From positions 12,201 to 19,349 of the forward strand of contig DBME01000120.1 of NCBI GenBank assembly GCA_002298155.1: a stretch of DNA of 7,149 nucleotides, given 5' to 3'. Both the position numbers and the translations under genes were made by a program. Of this stretch, positions 1-4,997 are shown in pieces; within the stretch, counting starts at the first letter, position 1; the number at the start of each line of letters is the position of its first letter. This DNA is from Holophagaceae bacterium UBA706. GTDB lineage: Bacteria > Acidobacteriota > Holophagae > Holophagales > Holophagaceae. The notes below the pieces were generated by a model. The model made no database searches and had not been told where the DNA came from. It saw only the letters and a list, made by a program, of their open reading frames with translations.

Positions 1-374
1 TGCCAGGCATTGTAGGATTCGCCCCGGACGACTCTCTGGTTGGACCAGTGGCCCGGTTCATGGCGGTAGCCCTCACCGTCCCGGCGATGGCGGGGCGCGA
101 TCCAGCGGACGCCGCGTTGGGGCGGCCGGTCCCAGCGGCCATCCCGCCACGCCCAGCGGTCGCCATCCCGATCCCAGAACCCGCCGATCCAGACGTAGCC
201 GTATCCTGGGTAGGCGGGACGACGCTCGTGGCGCCTGGGGGGCGGCGCATCCGGGTACATCCGCACCTCCAGGGGACCGAACCCGATCCCCACCTGGACC
301 TGGGCGATGGCCGGGGCGCTCGAGAGGGCGGCCAGAACGAGGGGGAAAAATATGAGAAGTGCAGCTTTGCGCAC
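1..374 (-). CDS. Secreted WxxGxW (YXWGXW-like) repeat protein, 3' end outside window
   Basis: 124 codons are visible before the window edge and no stop is reached. The GTG start at 374-372 is chosen because AAGGAG lies six bases upstream and a signal peptide begins right there: MRK, then a hydrophobic run to about residue 20, and a cleavage site AIA|Q after residue 24. The mature part is rich in Pro, Arg, Gly and aromatic residues. It carries spaced W-x-x-G-x-W units: WIGGFW at 62-67, WRDGRW at 76-81, and a weaker one ending PGHW at 107-110, separated by a PPQRGVRW segment. This matches the small exported YXWGXW/WxxGxW repeat proteins common in Proteobacteria and Acidobacteria, whose role is not established; an envelope or periplasmic location is inferred. 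It is divergent from the S9 peptidase gene. Family assignment is fairly sure, function unknown. Confidence 0.72.
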   Translation of the reverse strand, partial: MRKAALLIFFPLVLAALSSAPAIAQVQVGIGFGPLEVRMYPDAPPPRRHERRPAYPGYGYVWIGGFWDRDGDRWAWRDGRWDRPPQRGVRWIAPRHRRDGEGYRHEPGHWSNQRVVRGESYNAW

Positions 375-380
375 GGGGAA

Positions 381-386
381 CTCCTT
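381..386 (-). promoter_or_regulatory. Shine-Dalgarno of the WxxGxW gene
   Basis: AAGGAG on the minus strand, six bases before a GTG codon. It fixes the non-ATG start at 374; no in-frame ATG lies nearby upstream, and the signal peptide starts directly after the GTG. Confidence 0.7.
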
Positions 387-482
387 AGGGGTGTGGGGGA
401 TGGCGGTGGCGAACCCTGGTGGGACCCCATGGTCCTTCCCAGGACTGGCAAGGTCAGGAGTCGCAACAGGCGAGCCAGTTGA

Positions 483-510
483 TAAATTAAAATATTGTAT
501 AAATTACATT
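483..510 (-). promoter_or_regulatory. AT-rich island, possible promoter of the WxxGxW gene
   Basis: This stretch is almost pure A/T in a GC-rich setting. On the minus strand it contains TACAAT (499-494), five of six to the -10 consensus, and a TTGGCC further upstream at 14-base spacing, which is too short for a good sigma-70 promoter. A start here would give a leader of roughly 110 bases. It is a candidate only. Confidence 0.25.
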
Positions 511-566
511 GCTGGCCAACCGCGGGACCCACCGCGGCCGCTCGTTTTGGATGGCCAAGCCGATCA

Positions 567-591
567 CTTCGGCCGGCCCCTCCGGCCGGAG
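567..591. repeat. GC-rich hairpin in the divergent gap
   Basis: CTTCGGCCGG (567-576) pairs with 582-591 around the five-base loop CCCCT. Seven inner pairs are perfect G/C, followed by one wobble and two more pairs. No T-run follows on either strand, so it is not an intrinsic terminator. It may be an untranslated-region structure or a protein-binding palindrome (TCCGGCCGGA, 581-590, is a perfect palindrome). Confidence 0.45.
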
Positions 592-826
592 GCGGACCAC
601 CACGCCAAGGGCCCAGGAAAGATATGAATCATAAGGTGGGCTGGATCCCTACACCCCGGCTGTGCACCCACGTATCTCCTTGAAATACCCATGACAAGTG
701 GTCTGGTACGCGTGTTTTAACATGTTTGACCTTCACAATAATTAACTTCCCCGGTTTGGGAACAATCATAAAATTCACTGCATTCCAAGGCTGTCTGTTG
801 AAAATTTCATACCGCATTTTCTCGAA

Positions 827-831
827 AGGAG
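827..831 (+). promoter_or_regulatory. Shine-Dalgarno of the S9 peptidase gene
   Basis: AGGAG sits one base before a first ATG (833) and four bases before a second in-frame ATG (836). The spacing favours the second codon, so the protein probably begins MKTSP rather than MMKTSP. Confidence 0.6.
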
Positions 832-835
832 AATG

Positions 836-2764
836 ATGAAGACTTCACCCCTCTTCCTCTGCGCCCTGTGCGGTGGCCTGCTGGCCGCCGCCACCCTGGC
901 GCCGCTTTCCGCCGCCGGCCCGGCCCCGGCCAAGCGCTACCCCATCAAGGCCTTCTTCGGCAACCCCGAACGCTCCATGTTCCGGGTCTCCCCCGACGGG
1001 AAGATGCTGAGCTTCATGGCCCCCTACGAGCACCGCATGAACGTGCACGTGGTGGCCCTGCCCGCCGACGGCAGCGCTCCCGACTTCGCCAAGGCCAAGC
1101 GCGTCACCGCGGAGACGGCCCGCGACATCGCCGGCTACTTCTGGAAGGGCAACGGCCACATCCTCTACGTCAAGGACTTCGGCGGCGACGAGAACTTCCA
1201 CGTGGTGTCCGTGGACGTGGCCTCCGGCGACCTGAAGGACCTCACGCCCTTCCCCAAGATCCAGGCCGGCATCGTGGACGACCTGCGGGATGACGCCGAG
1301 AACATCCTCGTCCAGCACAACCAGCGGGTCCCGCAGATCTTCGACGTGTACAAGATCAACGTGAAGACCGGCACCGCCACGCTCGTGGCCCAGAACCCCG
1401 GCAACATCACCGGCTGGGTCACCGACCACAAGGGCGTGGTGCGCGCGGCCACCACCACCGACGGCGTCAACAGCAGCCTCCTCTACCGTCCCACCGAGAA
1501 GGATCCCTTCGCCACCGTCCTCACCACGGACTTCCGCCAGACGGTGTCGCCGGCGTTCTTCACGTTCGACAACAAGCAGCTGTACGTCCTCTCCAACCGC
1601 GGCCGCGACAAGACGGCCTTCGTGATCCTCGATCCCACCAACGGCAAGGAGAGCAAGCCCCTCTTCGAGCACCCCGAGGTCGACCTGAACGGCGTCGACT
1701 ACTCCCGCAAGCGCAAGGTGATCACCTACGCCGGCTTCGAGACCGCCAAGGCCCAGCGCCACTTCTTCGACAAGGCCACCCAGGCCCGCTACGCCCGCCT
1801 CGAGAAGCTCCTCCCCGGTTTCGAGGTCGACATCCAGGCCCAGGACCTCGCCGAGGAGACCTGCATCGTGGCCGCCTACAGCGACCGCACCCCCGGCGCA
1901 CGGTACATCTACCACGCCAAGACCAACAAGCTGGCCAAGCTGGGCGACATCCTGCCCGAGGTGGACGCCGCCGACATGGCGCCCATGAAGCCCGTGACCT
2001 ACACGAGCCGGGACGGCCTCACCATCCACGGCTACCTCACGCTGCCCGTGGGCCGCGAAGCCAAGAACCTGCCCGTCATCGTCAATCCCCACGGTGGCCC
2101 CTGGGCCCGTGATTCCTGGGGCTTCAACCCCGAGGTGCAGTTCCTGGCCAACCGCGGCTTCGCCGTCTTCCAGACGAACTTCCGGGGTTCCACGGGCTAC
2201 GGCCGCGCCTTCTGGGAGAAGAGCTTCAAGCAGTGGGGCCGCACCATGCAGGACGACGTCACCGACGGCGTGCAGTGGCTCATCAAGGAAGGCATCGCCG
2301 ATCCCAAGCGGGTGGGCATCTACGGCGGCAGCTACGGCGGCTACACGACCCTGGCCGGCGTCACCTTCACCCCCGACCTCTACGCCGCCGCCGTGGACTA
2401 CGTGGGCGTGGCCAACCTCTTCACCTTCATGAAGACCATCCCCCCCTACTGGGCGCCCTTCCTGAAGATGATGCACGAGATGGTCGGCGACCCCGAGAAG
2501 GACAAGGACCTGCTCACCGCCGCGTCCCCCGTCTTCCACGTGGACAAGATCAAGACCCCGCTCTTCATCGCCCAGGGCAAGAACGACCCCCGCGTGAACA
2601 AGGACGAGTCCGACCAGATGGTCGAGGCCCTGAAGAAGCGCGGCGTCGTGGTGGAGTACATGGTCAAGGACAACGAAGGCCACGGCTTCCACAACGAGGA
2701 GAACCGCTACGACTTCTACGGAGCGATGGAAGGGTTCTTCACCAAGCACCTCATGGCCCAGTAG
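836..2764 (+). CDS. Secreted S9-family serine peptidase (prolyl oligopeptidase / acylaminoacyl-peptidase type)
   Basis: A complete 642-residue enzyme; 643 if the ATG at 833 is used. A signal peptide (K2, hydrophobic to about 24, cleavage near SAA|G at 27) sends it to the periplasm or outside. Residues about 35-380 fit the beta-propeller half of S9 enzymes, which screens substrates by size. The C-terminal alpha/beta-hydrolase half begins near 385. It has NPHGGPW (His419 region, oxyanion side), the nucleophile in GGSYGG (Ser499), the acid in GKNDPRV (Asp584) and the base in EGHGF (His616), so the triad is complete in the usual order. The family cleaves short peptides, often after Pro or releasing N-terminal acyl-amino acids or dipeptides; the exact specificity cannot be read here. 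Third codon positions are almost all G or C. The gene is single, followed by its own terminator. Confidence 0.93.
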   Translation: MKTSPLFLCALCGGLLAAATLAPLSAAGPAPAKRYPIKAFFGNPERSMFRVSPDGKMLSFMAPYEHRMNVHVVALPADGSAPDFAKAKRVTAETARDIAGYFWKGNGHILYVKDFGGDENFHVVSVDVASGDLKDLTPFPKIQAGIVDDLRDDAENILVQHNQRVPQIFDVYKINVKTGTATLVAQNPGNITGWVTDHKGVVRAATTTDGVNSSLLYRPTEKDPFATVLTTDFRQTVSPAFFTFDNKQLYVLSNRGRDKTAFVILDPTNGKESKPLFEHPEVDLNGVDYSRKRKVITYAGFETAKAQRHFFDKATQARYARLEKLLPGFEVDIQAQDLAEETCIVAAYSDRTPGARYIYHAKTNKLAKLGDILPEVDAADMAPMKPVTYTSRDGLTIHGYLTLPVGREAKNLPVIVNPHGGPWARDSWGFNPEVQFLANRGFAVFQTNFRGSTGYGRAFWEKSFKQWGRTMQDDVTDGVQWLIKEGIADPKRVGIYGGSYGGYTTLAGVTFTPDLYAAAVDYVGVANLFTFMKTIPPYWAPFLKMMHEMVGDPEKDKDLLTAASPVFHVDKIKTPLFIAQGKNDPRVNKDESDQMVEALKKRGVVVEYMVKDNEGHGFHNEENRYDFYGAMEGFFTKHLMAQ

Positions 2765-2783
2765 CATCCGGCCAGGCATGACG

Positions 2784-2816
2784 GCGGCGCCCCGCGGGGG
2801 GCGCCGCTTTTGTTTT
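2784..2816 (+). terminator. Intrinsic terminator of the S9 peptidase gene
   Basis: A perfect 10-bp stem GCGGCGCCCC (2784-2793) / GGGGCGCCGC (2798-2807) closes a GCGG loop and is followed by TTTTGTTTT. It starts 20 bases after the stop codon. Read on the minus strand there is no T-run after the stem, so it is expected to work only for the plus-strand gene. Confidence 0.92.
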
Positions 2817-2859
2817 GGCGTTTACCGGAAATCAGGCCCAAGGCATCCTGGATCCACCT

Positions 2860-3279
2860 TCAGGGCGCAGCAAGGATGCTGGCAGGCGACATACCCCAGC
2901 CTTCTGCCTGCGGAACGTGGTCGAAGGTGGCAAAACGCCGGGCGCCGGCAGCCTGTCCGTCCGCGAAGATCAGGCATTCCATGAGATCCGCACCGCCCTC
3001 CTCGAACCGGGCCAAGGCCTGCTGGAGGAGTTCCGGATGGGTCACGGTCACACCTTCGGATTCCATCAGGGTCCGGATGACCCTGACCACATCCCCGCGG
3101 GGAATTTTTCGGGCCCGGAGAACCCACGCCATTTCCAGCACCGCGAACACGGACACGATGAGGCCTTGCCCCTGGCTTGCGGCCTCCATCAAGCTTCGGG
3201 CCTGGTGAAGCTGCCCGGGATCGTCTCCCAGGGACCCTCGGACGAGGACATTGGTGTCAATGCTTACGGGTTGCATCAT
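2860..3279 (-). CDS. PIN-domain ribonuclease toxin (VapC-like)
   Basis: 139 residues, the usual PIN toxin length. PIN toxins are metal-dependent RNases that cut tRNA, rRNA or mRNA when released from their antitoxin. The acidic active-site set is present: Asp8 in SIDTNVLVR, Glu49 in VLEMAWVLR, Asp98 in GADLMECL and Asp120 in TFD. The family's usual second Asp in the DFADAL-type motif is Glu101 here. The frame is open up to an ATG at 3321, but that would put about 14 non-PIN residues (WNPYQDW and so on) in front; an AGGA four bases before the ATG at 3279 supports the internal start (3276 is equally possible). It overlaps the end of the antitoxin frame by about 20 bases, the coupled arrangement typical of toxin-antitoxin operons. 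It is convergent with the S9 gene. Catalytic residues look intact, so activity is plausible. Confidence 0.85.
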   Translation of the reverse strand: MMQPVSIDTNVLVRGSLGDDPGQLHQARSLMEAASQGQGLIVSVFAVLEMAWVLRARKIPRGDVVRVIRTLMESEGVTVTHPELLQQALARFEEGGADLMECLIFADGQAAGARRFATFDHVPQAEGWGMSPASILAAP

Positions 3280-3478
3280 CCAGTCCTGATACGGATTCCA
3301 TGATCGCGGCGTCATCCTCAAGGGACCCCGTGCCGGCTACGCCTTCCAGGGAATGGAAGAATGCGTCGAGCTTCCCTCGAATCGGCCGGATGGTGATGGT
3401 GCCGTCCGGTTCAAGGCTTATGAAAAGGGATACCCTGTCGCATCTCCTTTGAGAGGGGTGTGGCCCCAGGTGGTGCAT
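3257..3478 (-). CDS. N-terminally truncated antitoxin (AbrB/MazE-like remnant)
   Basis: 73 codons. Residues about 14-73 (DRVSLFI, DGTITIRPIRGKLDAFF, a DDAAIMESV tail) resemble the last beta-strand plus toxin-binding C-terminal tail of SpoVT/AbrB-fold antitoxins that precede PIN toxins, where a segment of the type DGRVVLRPVRGKL is common. The first half of the AbrB fold, with the usual KGQVTIP-like strand and the Arg-rich helix that binds DNA, is absent. Residues 1-7 are instead encoded by the left arm of the inverted-repeat element, and an in-frame TAA lies two codons before the ATG. No good ribosome site is seen except a weak GGGGA. Another ATG (3443-3441), directly after AAAGGAG, opens a different frame that stops after 10 codons. 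Antitoxin identity is inferred from fold-like fragments and the overlap with the toxin; it may be a pseudogene, or a tail-only protein that still binds toxin. Confidence 0.5.
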   Translation of the reverse strand: MHHLGPHPSQRRCDRVSLFISLEPDGTITIRPIRGKLDAFFHSLEGVAGTGSLEDDAAIMESVSGLDDATRKH

Positions 3479-3513
3479 TCTTTATCCCCAAAATCCTGAT
3501 CATCAGCGGCCAA
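3458..3513 (+). repeat. Left arm of the inverted repeat
   Basis: Begins GTGTGGCCCCAGG and ends CAGCGGCCAA. It contains, on the minus strand, the ATG (3478-3476) that opens the truncated antitoxin frame. The same triplet is TTG in the right arm because of one of the two arm mismatches. Confidence 0.85.
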
Positions 3514-3595
3514 TTTTTTTCTTGGATAGCTTCGGCGCAAGGTGGTTAAGTGACCTGGTTCCGAACAGGCCTCCGTCAGGTCCCTAGGATATCTT

Positions 3596-3651
3596 TTGGC
3601 CGCTGATGGTCAGGATTTTGGGGATAAAGATTGCACCACCTGGGGCCACAC
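3596..3651 (-). repeat. Right arm of the inverted repeat
   Basis: Inverted copy of 3458-3513. It ends 31 bases from the stop codon of the secreted hypothetical gene. Just beyond it a short hairpin-like CCCCTGAGGGG (3654-3664) is seen. Confidence 0.85.
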
Positions 3652-3682
3652 CGCCCCTGAGGGGATGTAAACCGTCAAAGCG

Positions 3683-4924
3683 TCAATCGGCCTCTTCGGG
3701 GGCCGACTCTTCTTGCTCCTCGTCCCCCGCCACCTGGATGGGTTGATCCTCGGCGAAGCCTTCCGGGCGCTCCTGGGAAATCGCCTCAAGACGATAGATT
3801 CCGTCCCGCAGGGTGAGCGTGAAGAACCAGACCTGGCCCGGCTCTCCCTTCTCTTCATCGGGTTTCGTCCGAAAGATGACCAGGACCTTCCCGGCATCTC
3901 CCTTGGCCTCCTGAGCGAGGGTGTAGGTTCCGAAATCGAGCTCGCGAAGGGTGGCGTGGATGCCCTTCAGCTTGTCCCAGGAGGAAGGCTCAGACCATAG
4001 GGCCGCCCTTTCGGGCCCCAGGTCCTTCCAGAGGTCGACCGTCTCATCCGGCCTCAGACCCTGCATGGGCTCGGGGATCACCTTGGCTCCATCGAAGGCA
4101 TAGTGGATCCGCACCTGCCGCCCCCACAGGCCGAGGTCGCTGCTATGGGTCTGGTAGACCACGGCCACGCCGCGCTCGGTGCTTGCCAGGTGGTGAGGGT
4201 TTCTGTCGTCGCAGCGGTAGAACCCTTTGGCCTCTTCCAGGATCAGCTCCGGACAGCTCCCATCGGCCCTGAACCTGACGATGGCCCACCGCAGGACGCT
4301 CCAGCAGGATGTGCACCAGGGCGGATTGGCGCTTGTCGAAAGGTAGAAGGTCCCATCCGGCCGGGTCGCCGAGAGCTGATACTCCAGGTTTTCCAGGCCG
4401 GGGTCGTCCGAGGGGTGGTCGCCGGGTTCCCGGGACCAGGACAGGGTCCAGCCGGCTTGGCCCGCCCGGAAGACATAAAGGGAGGTCGTGGTGCCGCACA
4501 GCGTCGGGTATTGGCACGTGACCAGCAGGATGCCGGGGTGACCCTGGGGGCATTCGGCCCTGACCTGCGGAATCGTCCCCAAGTGGACGCCCTTGTCGCT
4601 ATCGTTCTCGATCTCCGGTGGTGGCGTGCCCCCCAGGACCTTCTGGAGGCGTGAGGTGAGGTCCTGGGGCGTACTTGATACCGGCGCGGAGGCCAGGCTT
4701 TCCTCGAGCGCGCGCCGGATGTCGTCACGCAGGGTGACGAGCAGGGGCTCGGCACGCTCTGATAACCGGAGGTCGTCCGGTTCGGCCTGATCGCGCAAGG
4801 CCCGGAGCGTCGCAGCCACGCGGTCACGCGGTGCTGCGGATTCCTTCTCGACAGTCTGTGCGCTCGCCGAGATGGCGCCCAGGGAAAGGGACGCGATCAG
4901 GGCGAGAAGCCTCAGCTCATTCAT
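3683..4924 (-). CDS. Secreted protein of unknown function with seven cysteines
   Basis: 413 residues, not recognised as any family. A signal peptide is clear: a hydrophobic stretch at residues 5-18 and cleavage ASA|Q after 22, so the protein is exported. Residues 25-100 look helical and charged. The middle (about 115-260) is rich in beta-type sequence and holds all seven cysteines (125, 137, 143, 204, 207, 224, 238), including a CTSC pair, suggesting disulfides in the periplasm or outside. The last 25 residues are strongly acidic (EEQEESAPEEAD). The middle has lone DGTFYLS- and DGSCPELI-like strands reminiscent of propeller blades, but no repeat is convincing. The only in-frame start is the ATG at 4924, with GGGGG nine bases upstream as a weak ribosome site. 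It follows the mutase gene by 73 bases on the same strand, so read-through is possible. Its codon use is less extreme in third-position GC than its neighbour. Confidence 0.8.
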   Translation of the reverse strand: MNELRLLALIASLSLGAISASAQTVEKESAAPRDRVAATLRALRDQAEPDDLRLSERAEPLLVTLRDDIRRALEESLASAPVSSTPQDLTSRLQKVLGGTPPPEIENDSDKGVHLGTIPQVRAECPQGHPGILLVTCQYPTLCGTTTSLYVFRAGQAGWTLSWSREPGDHPSDDPGLENLEYQLSATRPDGTFYLSTSANPPWCTSCWSVLRWAIVRFRADGSCPELILEEAKGFYRCDDRNPHHLASTERGVAVVYQTHSSDLGLWGRQVRIHYAFDGAKVIPEPMQGLRPDETVDLWKDLGPERAALWSEPSSWDKLKGIHATLRELDFGTYTLAQEAKGDAGKVLVIFRTKPDEEKGEPGQVWFFTLTLRDGIYRLEAISQERPEGFAEDQPIQVAGDEEQEESAPEEAD

Positions 4925-4997
4925 AGGAGGTATCCCCCGTGGGACCCCAAGGGTGTTTAAGCCGGCAGGCGCACTTGCAGGCCGCCGTGATGCCGGG

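Larger units (their letters stand above)
375..832. other. Divergent intergenic region, 458 bases
   Basis: No convincing gene was found here. Reading from low to high coordinates it holds the leader of the WxxGxW gene (375-480), an AT-rich island (483-510), a GC-rich block with palindromic CCGCGG and CGGCCG motifs (520-595), and a moderately AT-rich segment (690-832) leading into the S9 gene. In that last segment TAAAAT (769-774) and AATAAT (737-742) each match the -10 consensus at five of six positions, but neither has a good -35 at proper spacing. Both divergent promoters are probably in this gap; exact positions cannot be fixed by eye. Confidence 0.5.
3458..3651. repeat. 194-base element with 56-base near-perfect inverted arms (MITE-like)
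   Basis: The left arm (3458-3513) and the reverse complement of the right arm (3596-3651) agree at 54 of 56 positions, differing at 3478 and 3500. The 82-base centre has its own shorter inverted pairs: GACCTG (3552-3557) with CAGGTC (3577-3582), and TTCGG (3531-3535) with CCGAA (3561-3565). A run of seven T follows the left arm (3514-3520). There is no coding capacity. It lies between the 413-residue secreted protein and the toxin-antitoxin pair and could fold into a very long hairpin as RNA or cruciform. It could be a miniature inverted-repeat transposable element or another non-autonomous mobile unit. No convincing target-site duplication was found beside the arms, so mobility is inference. 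Confidence 0.8.

Noticed and set aside
487..606. Minus-strand frame with a protein-like stretch containing RLRPEGPAEVIGLAI, ending in TAA at 487-489
   Set aside because: Only about 38 codons from a GTG with no ribosome site, and a stop (TAG) closes the frame shortly upstream. It could be a gene remnant but similarity to a family is not visible.
48..627. Plus-strand open frames over the WxxGxW gene and its leader
   Set aside because: The minus strand has a ribosome site, signal peptide and repeated WxxGxW motifs; the plus frames have none of these.
629..817. Minus-strand 62-codon frame upstream of the S9 gene
   Set aside because: No ribosome site before its ATG, no recognisable motif, and it lies in the likely promoter region of the S9 gene.
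836..920. Lipoprotein signal for the S9 peptidase because of cysteines in the leader (LCALCGG)
   Set aside because: The cysteines lie inside the hydrophobic core, too early and without a proper lipobox; a normal cleavage site follows at SAA|G.
845..2779. Antisense 644-codon open frame opposite the S9 peptidase
   Set aside because: It results from extreme third-position GC in the sense gene. Its translation is a low-complexity V/L/G/H/E/D-rich string with no motif, while the sense strand has a full catalytic triad and signal peptide.
3458..3651. Interpretation of the inverted repeat as an integron attC site or simple terminator
   Set aside because: No GTTRRRY/RYYYAAC-type core sites, no unpaired-base pattern and no neighbouring integrase or cassette array; arms are much longer than an intrinsic terminator and no T-run follows the outer end of the stem.
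4925..4941. AGGAGG followed by GTG on the plus strand
   Set aside because: It would open a frame running antisense into the mutase coding region; the match to a ribosome site appears accidental.
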